51,148 bases of DNA from Deltaproteobacteria bacterium (GCA_025361065.1 JANYAY010000024.1:1-51148), one strand, 5' to 3'. Counted from the first letter of the stretch, positions 1 through 8,514 are shown. A program made the numbers and translations. Notes: generated by a model not told the origin, from the letters alone.

Positions 1-1118
1 CCGGCATAGTCTCCAACTCCCATATAAACATCACATCTGCCCGCGGCCCGGATAGCGCCTCCTGCATCCTGATCCAAGGCAAACCCTATGGGCCTGTCCA
101 GATCAACGGCCGCAAAGGAAAACATGGCTCTGGGGTAAATAGTCTTATCCGTTGCAATCGTTCTAAATGGAGTTACTGACTCATTGAGCGAACCCCTGGG
201 ATCGCCTTCTTCAGATTTGAAGAAAACAAATCGGGGATTTTTACTAACGTACATATCGACTTCGTCAGGATGCGCCTTAAAATAATCAATCATGACTTTC
301 ATGTTGATGTTTTTCTCCGTAAAATTTCCATCAGCTATCATTTTTTGCCTGATACTCCGGTATTCCCAACCGTTATGCGCGGCATAGCCGACTGCTGCGA
401 TCTGCCCGTCGTGCAGACGAATTTTTGCTGAGCCTTGCACATGCACGATATAAACTTCAAACGGGTCGCCAAGCCATAAAAGCTCTTTGCCGTCAAGGAT
501 ATTGGATTTTTGTATATCCAACCTGCTCGGGTATTGCAGGATCCGACCATCCGGCCCCTTTTGACCCTGAATCGTCCCGTCAGGCGATTTTAACAGATCG
601 TCAGGCGACTTGTATAAAGGATACTTGAAACGCTCTGTGCGTATAAACGAACCGTCAAAAATAGGTGTATAATATCCTGTAAACAACACCGTTCCCCGAT
701 TATCACAGCCGACCGAAATATACGTATCGAAATTTTCCCGTAAAACCGCGTTCATCCGCTGGGGGGACAATCCCGATGTAAAAAGTTTTTTCAGTTCCTG
801 CAGGCTTCTTACCGCATGTTCATGAGTGATGTCGCCATAAGGATAAAATGATTTGCTAGATGGTTTTGCCATATAGTTTAGACTACGTTCGATTGCTTCC
901 TTTAAACCGTCAATATCAGAGCAAGCCTTTGTGTAGTCGGGAATCTGCTTGGGATCGGTAATCTTTCTCAGTGCCAGCTCGCCTGGTGGCAATTGACGAG
1001 TGTAATCTTTTTGGGGTTCTTGAAAGTCAATAAGAACTGCACTGCGTTTTTCACAGCCCGCAAGGAGTAAAAAAGCAATAACCGACAACAAGCTCAGGAA
1101 AATAATTCTGATTTTCAT
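1..1118 (-). CDS. mltA: MltA-type membrane-bound lytic murein transglycosylase (3' end cut by window edge)
   Basis: The protein would cleave peptidoglycan glycan strands with formation of 1,6-anhydro ends, working from the periplasmic face as a lipoprotein. Seen in the sequence: the ATG at 1116-1118 opens a frame that runs uninterrupted to the window edge (372 codons). The N-terminus MKIRIIFLSLLSV...LLLAGC is a lipoprotein signal with the lipobox LAGC. The middle has the MltA-type segment around GTVLFTGYYTPIFDGS. The last part before the edge, LDQDAGGAIRAAGRCDVYMG, is the C-terminal '3D' region that carries catalytic aspartates in this family. The family is usually 350-400 residues, so only a short C-terminal piece is missing. 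It is the first gene of its strand here, with no neighbour within 270 bp upstream. Family assignment is firm; the symbol rests on homology. Confidence 0.88.
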   Translation of the reverse strand, partial: MKIRIIFLSLLSVIAFLLLAGCEKRSAVLIDFQEPQKDYTRQLPPGELALRKITDPKQIPDYTKACSDIDGLKEAIERSLNYMAKPSSKSFYPYGDITHEHAVRSLQELKKLFTSGLSPQRMNAVLRENFDTYISVGCDNRGTVLFTGYYTPIFDGSFIRTERFKYPLYKSPDDLLKSPDGTIQGQKGPDGRILQYPSRLDIQKSNILDGKELLWLGDPFEVYIVHVQGSAKIRLHDGQIAAVGYAAHNGWEYRSIRQKMIADGNFTEKNINMKVMIDYFKAHPDEVDMYVSKNPRFVFFKSEEGDPRGSLNESVTPFRTIATDKTIYPRAMFSFAAVDLDRPIGFALDQDAGGAIRAAGRCDVYMGVGDYA

Positions 1119-1389
1119 TGGCAAAGCATAAGACAAGAGAGTCGTGTATGTCAAAGGAAATATTAGCCGCAAAATGTATGGTGCCGTGGCGAGGTGTATC
1201 GTCGATCGTGAATGGTGCTTATTATGGGTTGATAAACAACATTCGTGCCGGCTTCACTAATAGCAAAAATAAAATAAAAATGAAGCATTGAATCTTTACG
1301 TCAATAAGTCCCAAGCTGAGAGACGGGAGGAATTATAGATAACTTAGTTTCTTGGTTATGTAACGTATAGATAAAAAGATATCACATTC

Positions 1390-1779
1390 CTATTCCTTCG
1401 GCATATAGCCCTTTTCTTTAATAAATTTCATCAAGTCTCGTTCTCCTAATTTTCCAAACCACTCAAACTTTATGGAACGCTTCCTGTATTGGGAATCTTC
1501 AGTTTTTTTATCAGCTACGGTTTGGAATCTTATCTTGCTTTCTTTCACTGAATTATTAAACAATTTTAAATACCCGCTTTTTTGTAATTCTTCGGGAGAT
1601 CCTTCGTAAACAAATGCCATACCGCCCATGCCAACATCTATGACATTTACTTGGTAGTGAATACCATCTTCGGTAGTCGGTGTTATAATAACAACTGATT
1701 TATTAGGTACATGAAATCTTGTATGTTTTCTTTTCTTTTTGAAGAATATTCTTTTAAATAGACTTATAATATTGCTCAT
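1390..1779 (-). CDS. PilZ-domain-like protein
   Basis: A 129-residue protein with a very basic N-terminus (FKRIFFKKKRKHTRFHV) followed by a small beta-rich domain. RKHTR fits the RxxxR half of the c-di-GMP-binding PilZ signature, and the later DVGMGGMAF sits where the D/NxSxxG half is expected. The serine is replaced by glycine, so ligand binding is uncertain. A purine-rich ribosome-binding site (AAGGAAGAAA) lies just before the ATG. PilZ proteins are c-di-GMP effectors in motility, pili or exopolysaccharide control; that role here is inference. It stands alone between mltA and the cupin gene, with an AT-rich leader. It could be a degenerate PilZ domain that no longer binds the nucleotide. 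Confidence 0.6.
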   Translation of the reverse strand: MSNIISLFKRIFFKKKRKHTRFHVPNKSVVIITPTTEDGIHYQVNVIDVGMGGMAFVYEGSPEELQKSGYLKLFNNSVKESKIRFQTVADKKTEDSQYRKRSIKFEWFGKLGERDLMKFIKEKGYMPKE

Positions 1780-1947
1780 TTTTCTTCCTTTCTAAATATT
1801 TTTTATGATTTTTTACTATAAAAACAATTCAAAACATATAATTCTCTTATCCTATTTCCTTGTGCATTTATTGCTATCGGTCTAACTGGGCATTGTCGTA
1901 AATTATATCCGCTTTGCCAATTTTTGAATAAATGCCAGATTCTTGCT

Positions 1948-2421
1948 TCAAAATAGTTTTTTCAGGGATGCCAGATATGCTTTGGCTGATTCATGACCTT
2001 CTTCGGGCGCCCAGGGAGCTTTTTCATCGTTTGTCAGCGGCAGGAAAGGCCCTCCCTTGGCCTCAAAAAAGACACTCCGTTCTTTCAGGGACAGCCAGGT
2101 ATGATATGCGCCATGGGGAATGTTAGCCATAAGAACATCGCCGTCAGGTTCCAGAATCGATTTTTCTTCTATCTTGCCTGCGTCATTAAAAATGATTATC
2201 GCCATCGAACCCCGAACAACTATCAATGTTTCGTCTTTGTTTATGTCCAGATGCCGGTGCGGCTGTATATATGAATCAGGCTCCATGGCATTCAGGAGTC
2301 GATGGCAAATTTCATGGTCGGCATGGTGAAAGTTGTAATTTTTGCGCAGGCGCGGTGACTGCTTGGCTTGAAGTGAAATGTCTTCCAGTTTTTTTTGATC
2401 AATGAATTGCGTTTTGCTCAT
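1948..2421 (-). CDS. WbuC-family cupin-fold metalloprotein
   Basis: A 157-residue protein with the WbuC-type cupin. The metal-site motif reads YIQPHRHLDINKDETLIVVR at about residues 51-70, and the second half reads IPHGAYHTW. Family members are 130-160 residues and are often found in O-antigen or polysaccharide loci, but their reaction is not established, so no substrate is claimed. Its start ATG overlaps the TGA of a 31-codon ORF just upstream (ATGA overlap), which suggests translational coupling. No sugar-biosynthesis neighbours are present in this window. Confidence 0.8.
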   Translation of the reverse strand: MSKTQFIDQKKLEDISLQAKQSPRLRKNYNFHHADHEICHRLLNAMEPDSYIQPHRHLDINKDETLIVVRGSMAIIIFNDAGKIEEKSILEPDGDVLMANIPHGAYHTWLSLKERSVFFEAKGGPFLPLTNDEKAPWAPEEGHESAKAYLASLKKLF

Positions 2422-2513
2422 TGGTCAACAATGATGTCGGTGGTGACAGGAATGTAAGAGATGAGAAGAAGGAAACTGACAATTGCAACAATGCATATAA
2501 TTCGCTTGTTCAT
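2418..2513 (-). CDS. Small hydrophobic peptide, overlapping the cupin start
   Basis: A 31-codon ORF that begins MNKRIICIVAIVSFLLLISY and ends PVTTDIIVDQ. It has a basic start, one membrane-spanning stretch of about 17 residues, and a short polar tail. The TGA stop shares bases with the ATG of the WbuC-type cupin gene (ATGA). A GGGGT stretch about 8 bp upstream could serve as a weak ribosome-binding site. I do not recognise a family. It may be a real small membrane protein, a leader peptide for the cupin gene, or the remains of a signal sequence. Confidence 0.4.
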   Translation of the reverse strand: MNKRIICIVAIVSFLLLISYIPVTTDIIVDQ

Positions 2514-2624
2514 GGCAGACCCCGCGATTGGTTAATGACGGCAATGCTATACACCATTGTAGAGAAAATATCAACAACTCCGTTTATCTGCTACTACTAA
2601 AAATTGGAACGGCATGACTCCTGA

Positions 2625-3806
2625 TTATTTAATTCCCCAAACGGCTTTTGTTCCTAAAAGGGATGCTTTGCCCAGGGCAATTTTGAGATATTCCAGCATC
2701 AATTCTTCAATAATTTGCTCTTTAGGTGTGTTGGCAGAGGAGTCTTGTTTTTTTATTTCATTTGTTGTGATTTTACCGTTCAGAACGGCCAGGGATTGTC
2801 GAGCCTGCTGCAAAGTGGCATATTTTTCTACTAAATCATTTCTGGGCAAGTCTGCAAGCGACTGATAAGTCGAGGCTATTTGATTTGGCGCCGGCAATTT
2901 TGGAGATTCCAGGATTGTTTTTGAATTTCGGGCATTTCTTTTCATTCCCTTGATTATATGGCTCGTTTGGACAAAATTTATTCCGGACCAGCCGGCCCGA
3001 ATCCATTGAAAAAATCCTGATCTGACTGTGGCCGGAGAAGTGCCCGACTCGACAAAAACGCCCACCGAAAAATAGTCATAGATGTAAGCTTTAACCCATC
3101 CCAGGCCTGTCTTAGCCGAACCGGGTATGCCTGAATAATAGTAATTCCAATCCTCATCGTTCCCCAGGATGAAGCCTTTTTTACCGATGTCGGATATGCT
3201 GCTCTGTTTGGAAATGGAAATAAGCACCTGCCGTCCTTTGTGATTGAGAAGGATGAGCGTTCTTTTCAGATCGTATTCATAGTAGACGCCAGTCGTGAGG
3301 TCAGGCGTGATGCCGTCACGTTGTAATCCGTAAATGATTACAGGCTTGCCGCCTGGTGCAGGGAATTTCCAGTGGCTCGGCATTTTTTGTGATTCTCCCG
3401 GGAGGTTGTTCCATATTGAATAGCGCAGGGATGATGGGCTCGTGAGAGCCGCTGGAATTTTGCTGTTGTAGGCGTATTGCAGGAAATTAGAGAAGCTGAT
3501 TCCGGTATCGAATTCATAATAGGCTCCAGGGGCTTCCTGGATTATTGGAAGTTCACCTTCTTTATTTGGCTTGGGATCGAGTACAAAATCCACAAGTGCA
3601 GCTATGGCCTGGGCATCGAACCCTGTTTTGGGGTTGGCACAGAACGAAACCAGTTTCATTGCCGAGGCGGGGATCGGGCTGGAAATGTCCGAGAGAGCAG
3701 CGGCGAAGGCCGGGTGATGCTGAAATATTATCGCGAGTGAAATTGTCAATGCTATCGATATCCATCGGAAACCGGACACTGGGTTTTTTGCGCTTTTCTT
3801 CATCAT
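2625..3806 (-). CDS. Secreted protein of unknown function
   Basis: A 393-residue protein that I do not recognise. It starts MMKKSAKNPVSGFRW, then a hydrophobic segment (ISIALTISLAIIF) ending in HPAFAAAL, a typical signal peptide with an AxA cleavage site near residue 36. The mature part has no transmembrane segment; it is rich in aromatic and glycine residues (for example GLGWVKAYIYDYFSVGVFVE) and ends in an alpha-helical, charged region from about residue 310. No catalytic motif is evident. Upstream, within about 30 bp of the start, lies a 131-bp sequence that is repeated upstream of the TPR lipoprotein gene near 14.6 kb, so both may share a control region. It is monocistronic. Confidence 0.7.
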   Translation of the reverse strand: MMKKSAKNPVSGFRWISIALTISLAIIFQHHPAFAAALSDISSPIPASAMKLVSFCANPKTGFDAQAIAALVDFVLDPKPNKEGELPIIQEAPGAYYEFDTGISFSNFLQYAYNSKIPAALTSPSSLRYSIWNNLPGESQKMPSHWKFPAPGGKPVIIYGLQRDGITPDLTTGVYYEYDLKRTLILLNHKGRQVLISISKQSSISDIGKKGFILGNDEDWNYYYSGIPGSAKTGLGWVKAYIYDYFSVGVFVESGTSPATVRSGFFQWIRAGWSGINFVQTSHIIKGMKRNARNSKTILESPKLPAPNQIASTYQSLADLPRNDLVEKYATLQQARQSLAVLNGKITTNEIKKQDSSANTPKEQIIEELMLEYLKIALGKASLLGTKAVWGIK

Positions 3807-3832
3807 ATGCTTAATTATATCAGTTAGACCGG

Positions 3833-3963
3833 TTTCTCGCGATCCGACAGATCGAGTTTTGTTTTCTATATCTACCGCCTTGCTTTCCGGCAGTACAAAT
3901 CATTTCATCTGTAGCCGATTGTAATGTAGCATAAAACGGCAAAATGGAGAAGCAAGAATTATA
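3833..3963 (-). repeat. Repeat family B, copy 1 (upstream of secreted-protein gene)
   Basis: About 130 bp that align along their full length with 14689-14816. Read on the minus strand, both begin TATAATTC, continue with CATTTTG, GTTTTATG and TACATT at matching spacing, then CCGGAAA, AGGCGG and GAGAAA. Both copies lie 5' of a gene for an exported protein on the same strand. The leading TATAAT resembles a -10 box, which would put the rest in a conserved 5' leader; I see no good -35 box shared by both. The rest of the interval 3964-4211 holds no recognisable gene. Confidence 0.6.
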
Positions 3964-4211
3964 GGAGGGAGTCCACGAGGCAAGCCGTCTCCGATAATTT
4001 CCTATTCATCTGACAGATAATTTTACGCTATCCACCACAACGGCCCTCCGAGAGGCAAAGGTTTCTCAATAATTACGGACAAAAATCTTAAGAGATTCCG
4101 TTGTCGAAAATCAGATATTAGAGCACTGAATTTTCATCGGCATTCTGCTAAATTATGAACAGGTTTGGGTATTGAACCGGGATGGAGGGGGAGAAGAGGA
4201 GAGGAGAGTGT

Positions 4212-4661
4212 ATGACTGGCAGCTTATTTGATATTCTTCTTGTGGAAGATAGTACTGCTGACTGTGATTTCATTCTGGCAGCACTCGGAGAAAATAATTT
4301 TGCCAACCGGGTTAAGGTATTGCGAGATGGCGAAGAAGCCTTTGATTATATCTTCCGAACGGGGCAATACAAGGACTGCGGCATGTGCGACAACCCCAGA
4401 TTGATTCTGCTGGACCTTAATCTGCCGAAAATTAACGGACTGGAGATTCTGAAAAAAATCAGGTCGGATGAGGGCACCAGAATGATCCCGGTTGTGGTAC
4501 TTACGTCATCTCTTTCCGATAAAGACAAGATTGAGAGTTATAAGCTTGGTGCGAACAGTTACATTGTGAAGCCTGTCCGGTTTGATTATTTTGTCCAGGT
4601 TATTGCCGAAATAGGCTCTTATTGGGCGCTTTTAAATAAAGCGCCCTTTGATAATGAATAA
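4212..4661 (+). CDS. Single-domain response regulator, Rcp1-like
   Basis: A stand-alone receiver domain of 149 residues. After MTGSLF it reads DILLVEDSTADCDFI (acidic pocket ED), the phospho-acceptor Asp in LILLDLNLPKINGLEIL, the Thr/Ser switch in VVLTSSLSDKDK, and the conserved Lys in YIVKPVRF. The insert between helix 2 and strand 3 (FRTGQYKDCGMCDNP) is typical of the Rcp1 group that partners with phytochrome-like or other histidine kinases. An ATG 30 bp upstream is in frame, but the start at 4212 follows a strong purine-rich site (GAGGAGAGGAGAG), so I chose it. No output domain and no kinase lie nearby; the partner is probably encoded elsewhere. Confidence 0.88.
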   Translation: MTGSLFDILLVEDSTADCDFILAALGENNFANRVKVLRDGEEAFDYIFRTGQYKDCGMCDNPRLILLDLNLPKINGLEILKKIRSDEGTRMIPVVVLTSSLSDKDKIESYKLGANSYIVKPVRFDYFVQVIAEIGSYWALLNKAPFDNE

Positions 4662-5119
4662 TCTTCCGGGTTGAAAAAATATTGACGAAAGAATGAACAA
4701 GGCATTAAATATTTCTTGTTGTAATAATCGGCAGATGGTTAATTTATTAAAAAAGGCGCAAAGGTTTGCACGGACTATCCGCGCGAGGAGACTATAAAAA
4801 GTCTCGACGAGCCGGAATCGGGAGAAAAGCAGGCCTACACGTTCTTTAGTAACTATGCGATCTTTCTTTATTCCTCAATTCAGATAAACCTCTGGTGCCT
4901 AAGGGCTGTAATGCGATGAGTATAACCCACAGTAAAATAGCTTAGTTCTTCTCAGTATGGCAAGCGCAAAATCATTCCCATCTGTTCAAAGATGTGTCAT
5001 TAGTTTTTTCATGAAACCCAATGTCCACTTTGCTCCCAGATGAGCGCTTTTATCCGGAAGCTCTGCTCTCTTAGACCCGATAGTTCAATTTGCCTTTTCG
5101 ATAAGGGTTATCGTAGCGG
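4662..5119. other. 458-bp interval without a convincing gene
   Basis: A start-less open stretch on the plus strand at about 4740-4920 encodes a peptide ending YAIFLYSSIQINLWCLRAVM before a TGA. It could be the worn tail of a lost gene, but there is no start codon and no family I recognise. Nothing else is supported. Confidence 0.3.
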
Positions 5120-5956
5120 TCAAATTATGTCTTCATGCCTGAACTGCCTGAAGAGCAATGCGCCGAGAATAAAGCTGTAGATAAGAATGTTGATGAGCGG
5201 ATATATCGATCCGAATTCGTGGACCACTCCACTGCCAATAAACGAAGACGCAAACTGCTCAGTCCCGGAAAGTTTCGGCCATAAATAGTAAACAACTCTC
5301 CACCATGTCCAGTCCGATGGAAAACCCGATTGCTGCACCATCGCTTGTGCTATTTGGCTATGACTTACAGCAAATATTCCGTCGGCTACGAGACCAGTGA
5401 TGCCGATGCCCATAACACAAAGAAAAGCAATCACATCAGGCATTAGGAGCGACAAAAGGAGCACGGCAATAACCACAAAGAGCAGGTTGAAAGAGCAGAG
5501 CAATGAAGCAAGGAGATATTCCGGCAGGACAGCTTTTAAATTCAGCGATGTAATAATGAACACAATGCCGTGCAAGGTGAACATGAGGATGGTCGATAAA
5601 ACCCACAAACCCAATATCTTACCCGCTATATACTGCCGTCGCGTTATCGGTTTGGACAATATGCATGATTGCATTCCATCATCCCGGTCACGTTTTAACA
5701 CACGCATTGCAAGCAACGCTGTTAAAAGCATCACACCTATGGCGATAACATGGAAAGTAATTTTGGACATCATTTGGACAACGGTTCCCGGATCCAGTGT
5801 CTGCCCGTTCACCATATAATTACCCGAATAACAACTGCGAATGAGAAATATAAATAGGGCGCAGATAATGAACATAATGATAAGGCTCTTTTGCCTTACT
5901 TCATCCAAAAGTGTATATTTCGCAATTTTGAAGATGGGGGATCGTGCCTTGGACAT
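5120..5956 (-). CDS. ABC-2 type transporter permease
   Basis: A 278-residue membrane protein with six predicted transmembrane segments: one after KSLIIMFIICALFIFLI, then clusters around ITFHVIAIGVMLLTALLAM, GLWVLSTILMFTLHGIVFI, LLCSFNLLFVVIAVLLLSL, VIAFLCVMGIGITGLV and, at the C-terminus, LINILIYSFILGALLF. The loop DRDDGMQSCILSKPITRRQY is characteristic of ABC-2 permeases, including the NosY-like group. It starts 7 bp after the stop of the ATPase gene, so the two form an exporter. The cargo cannot be read from the sequence. Confidence 0.85.
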   Translation of the reverse strand: MSKARSPIFKIAKYTLLDEVRQKSLIIMFIICALFIFLIRSCYSGNYMVNGQTLDPGTVVQMMSKITFHVIAIGVMLLTALLAMRVLKRDRDDGMQSCILSKPITRRQYIAGKILGLWVLSTILMFTLHGIVFIITSLNLKAVLPEYLLASLLCSFNLLFVVIAVLLLSLLMPDVIAFLCVMGIGITGLVADGIFAVSHSQIAQAMVQQSGFPSDWTWWRVVYYLWPKLSGTEQFASSFIGSGVVHEFGSIYPLINILIYSFILGALLFRQFRHEDII

Positions 5957-5963
5957 TTTCCTA

Positions 5964-6668
5964 TCAACCCTTTATGAACCTTACAAACACATCTTCCAGA
6001 GTATCACCATTCTTGACCAGGGAAGAAATGGTGTCTTTCACTAAAAGCTTTCCGCGATTGATGATTGCGGCGTTATCGCATATTTTTTCTACTTCCGACA
6101 GCAGGTGTGAATTAAGGAAGATAGTCATGCCTTGGTCTTTCAGTGATTCTAAAAGCTGGCGTATTTCCCTGATCCCGATAGGATCAAGGCCGGAAGTGGG
6201 TTCATCGAGAATTAGGAGTTGCGGATTACCGATGAGTACAGCGCCGATTCCGAACCGCTGAATCATGCCCTTGGAATAGGTGCTCACCTTCGTGTTTTCT
6301 CTCCCTTGCATGCCGATTTGCTCGACAATATGTCGGCATTGGTCGCGCGCATCGGCTTGGCTTATATCCAACAGTTCTGCACAGCGCTGCAGATACTGCC
6401 ACCCGGAAAGATAGGGAGGAATATGATAGTTTTCCGCCAGATAACCAACTGCGATGCGGCTTGCTAAATTTGTGCTGGGAAAACCATTTACCGACAGGCT
6501 TCCCGATGTCGGCCGGGTAAAGTCCAGCAGCATCTTAACGATTGTCGTCTTCCCTGCGCCATTGGGTCCAAGAAGAGCAAAATACTCACCTGCCTGGACG
6601 TGAAACGAGACATTGTCGACGGCGGCAAGTGTACCATATCTTTTGGTTGCGGTGTTCAATTCAATCAT
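5964..6668 (-). CDS. ABC transporter ATP-binding protein (ABC-2 partner)
   Basis: A 234-residue ATPase. Walker A is GPNGAGKT (about residues 35-42), Walker B is LLILDEPTSGLDP, and the switch His is in FLNSHLLSEVEKI. The signature loop reads YSKGMIQR instead of the usual LSGGQ; this variant is common in the NosF/CcmA-like group that pairs with ABC-2 permeases. It is the first gene of a two-gene operon with the downstream permease. The role is export or membrane-protein assembly; the substrate is unknown. The start is ATG followed by IELNTATKRYG, the usual N-terminus of this family. Confidence 0.9.
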   Translation of the reverse strand: MIELNTATKRYGTLAAVDNVSFHVQAGEYFALLGPNGAGKTTIVKMLLDFTRPTSGSLSVNGFPSTNLASRIAVGYLAENYHIPPYLSGWQYLQRCAELLDISQADARDQCRHIVEQIGMQGRENTKVSTYSKGMIQRFGIGAVLIGNPQLLILDEPTSGLDPIGIREIRQLLESLKDQGMTIFLNSHLLSEVEKICDNAAIINRGKLLVKDTISSLVKNGDTLEDVFVRFIKG

Positions 6669-6755
6669 GGGCGGAGTATATGTGCCGCAACATGTTCTGT
6701 CAATAAAATACAGGTCAGAAGACGTGCTGTTAAGTTTAGGAACAGGTCTCGCCGG

Positions 6756-7496
6756 CTATTTATCGTTCTTGAATCCCTGAATCTTCATGGTCGGGTAGAC
6801 CCTGGGAAAATATACGAACGAATAATAATTAAGAGTATTTGTACTCCAGTTGACCTCGTTTTCTCTGCCCACACTTTTCAGATAGGGATGCATCAAGGCG
6901 TCATACTCATCTATCAGGCCGGGAAGCTTTGCCGGGTCGTAGGATTCATCATGCCTGAAGGCCGCCAAAGGCATCCTGGGCTTCTTATGTGATCTATCCG
7001 CAGGATAGCCTATCGTAAGTCCATTCAGGGGGAAAGTATATTCCGGCAGATTCAACAGTTCGATCATCGCTGCGGGATCATTGCGGATACCGCCGATGGG
7101 AACAATCCCCAGGTCGAGGGATTCTGCCGCTGTAATGACATTCTGCAGACATATCCCGGCATCAATTGCGACGGCAATAGTGGCCTCAACACTTTCGGGA
7201 ATGACGAGGGGTCTGCCGACTTTATCAGCCGCCAGTTTGGCCTTATAAAAATCAGCAACGAACAAAATGAACAGCGGTGCCTGAGCTATCCATGTTTGGC
7301 CTCCGGCGATTTCCGCTATCCGGCGTTTTTTCTCTTTGTCACGGACAATGATCAAGCTGATCTGCTGGCCGTTTATGGAATTCGGGGCAGCCTGCGCCAC
7401 GGCTACCAACTCATCGATAATGGCATCCGTTATCTCTTTATCCAGAAAGCTGCGGATACACCGATGATTCTTCATGATTTCAATAGTCTGGTTCAT
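6756..7496 (-). CDS. Nitroreductase-family flavoprotein
   Basis: A 246-residue protein with the FMN-binding nitroreductase fold. HRCIRSF near the N-terminus binds the FMN phosphate, AAPNSINGQQISLIIV is the helix/strand typical of NfsA-type enzymes, LGIVPIGGIRNDP is the second FMN contact, and GLTIGYPADRSHKKPRMP follows. The family reduces nitro-compounds, flavins or quinones with NAD(P)H; the true substrate is unknown. The start has an AAAGGA ribosome-binding site. One copy of the roughly 100-bp repeat family A ends 29 bp upstream of the start codon, so transcription or translation may be affected by it. It is monocistronic as far as the spacing shows. Confidence 0.87.
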   Translation of the reverse strand: MNQTIEIMKNHRCIRSFLDKEITDAIIDELVAVAQAAPNSINGQQISLIIVRDKEKKRRIAEIAGGQTWIAQAPLFILFVADFYKAKLAADKVGRPLVIPESVEATIAVAIDAGICLQNVITAAESLDLGIVPIGGIRNDPAAMIELLNLPEYTFPLNGLTIGYPADRSHKKPRMPLAAFRHDESYDPAKLPGLIDEYDALMHPYLKSVGRENEVNWSTNTLNYYSFVYFPRVYPTMKIQGFKNDK

Positions 7497-7525
7497 GCTT
7501 TATAAATCCTTTCTCGTGATTGATT

Positions 7526-7629
7526 TTAATCCCGCTCACTTGGGGACGAGCGTTAATTCTCGTGAGCGAGCTCGCGATATAATGACGTTCATTTCATGCC
7601 TCGACAGCTTCTTGCTAACTGGTTGATTA
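7526..7629 (-). repeat. Dispersed repeat family A, copy 1 (upstream of nitroreductase)
   Basis: About 104 bp that match 13735-13834 and, in inverted orientation, 20117-20219. The shared core, as seen on the plus strand here, includes GAGCGTTAATTCTC, ATATAATGACGTTC and TTTCATGCCTCGACAG, between a CCCGC-rich end and a GGTTGATT end. The CCCGC end lies 29 bp before the nitroreductase start. In copies 2 and 3 this end forms a hairpin (CCCGC/GCGGG); in this copy CGCTC/GAGCG can pair instead. Confidence 0.85.
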
Positions 7630-7702
7630 TTGAACGCCTTTTATTCCTCAATATGTTGATTTGCTTTGTCTGGTTGAAATCTTACACGGTTCTTAAAACA
7701 AC

Positions 7703-7849
7703 TCAAGCATACATTTCAGGAAATGCATCACGGGGCAAAGTCATCATCGATATTTCAATTTTGTGCAGCTGGTAAAATATTGTACCATCCACTTTGTGTT
7801 CAGGTTTAGGCAGGCACCGTACTTGAGAATTACTGATCGAACTACTCAT
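7703..7849 (-). CDS. Small ORF of unknown function (48 aa)
   Basis: A 48-residue ORF that starts MSSSISNSQVRCLPKPEHKV and ends LPRDAFPEMYA. It is preceded by a very good ribosome-binding site (AAAGGAG, 7 bp from ATG), better than those of several certain genes here. No family is recognised and there is no signal peptide or membrane segment. It lies upstream of repeat copy A1 and the nitroreductase gene on the same strand, so a common transcript is possible. Confidence 0.4.
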   Translation of the reverse strand: MSSSISNSQVRCLPKPEHKVDGTIFYQLHKIEISMMTLPRDAFPEMYA

Positions 7850-8349
7850 TAAAACTCCTTTGAAATAACGGAAGAAACCCTTTATACACCTCTTCGACTG
7901 TCAGCAGATTGGATAATTATTTTGGTAAAAGTCACAAATATCTAATATCATTTAACAATGATGGTTTTCCGTGTGAATTGGGCACCCAAAAATTGGCATA
8001 AATGGAGTATTATATTCGTTATGCCATATTCGTTCTACACCTTGACATTATCAATAAGCAGCAGTACACTAAGCATGAAGAGATGCTGCAATGACCGGAT
8101 GATGTGAAAAAGTTACGCCATTTCAACAGGAGGTAATTAAAAGAGCGTCGTTGGTTGTTAGTGATAATGCTAAACTGCTAAAAGAGCAGTTATTTACAGA
8201 GTTGATTACAACTCATGGATAAAAAGCATTGCAGCTCTCTTCTTAATTGGCAGCATTAAAGGTTAGTATTCCCTTTTTAGTTAACAGGGAATGTAAAAAT
8301 AACAAGAAATTGAATAATCGAGATACTGTTATGCACGTATTGAGTCTGT
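7850..8349. other. 500-bp interval without a convincing gene
   Basis: AT-rich. A short open stretch on the plus strand (about 8110-8221) encodes LVVSDNAKLLKEQLFTELIT and follows a good Shine-Dalgarno-like AACAGGAGGTAATT, but has only a TTG as possible start and 23 codons. No other support for a gene. It could be the leader of the RNA candidate that follows. Confidence 0.3.
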
Positions 8350-8514
8350 TCTACTGGAAGTTAACATAAAAGAAAAACACAGGGTCTTCGTGGTGATTAT
8401 CACCCTGAAAAGACCAACTGTTAAATGACGGACTCCAGTAAAAAGACAAGACGGCATAAGCGGTTCTCGTTAGCCCCTCGCTGGAAGTAATGTTCCGCGA
8501 GGGGTTTTTATTTT
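8350..8514 (+). ncRNA. Candidate structured small RNA
   Basis: Nested inverted repeats end in a strong intrinsic terminator, with no ORF on this strand to explain the terminator. TACTGGA (8352-8358) pairs with TCCAGTA (8434-8440), GTTAAC (8360-8365) with GTTAA (8420-8424), GGTCTT (8383-8388) with AAGACC (8410-8415), and GGTGAT (8392-8397) with ATCACC (8399-8404), giving one long interrupted stem. A 30-nt single-stranded stretch follows, then the terminator hairpin. The whole lies 3' to, and convergent with, the penicillin-acylase gene. It does not match the conserved parts of tmRNA, SRP RNA or RNase P RNA as I know them. Inference only; the promoter is not identified. Confidence 0.45.
8474..8514 (+). 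terminator. Strong intrinsic terminator
   Basis: CCCCTCGC pairs with GCGAGGGG, with an inner GGAA/TTCC extension, followed by TTTTTATTTT. The T-run is only on the plus strand, so it ends a plus-strand transcript coming from the left. Confidence 0.85.

Noticed and set aside
3964-4211. c-di-GMP (GEMM) riboswitch before the response regulator gene
   Set aside because: A short GGCAAAGG stretch recalls the motif, but the conserved second half and pairing are not present.
7526-7629. CRISPR array or attachment site as explanation for repeat family A
   Set aside because: The copies are single, kilobases apart, without spacers, cas genes or integrase; one is inverted.
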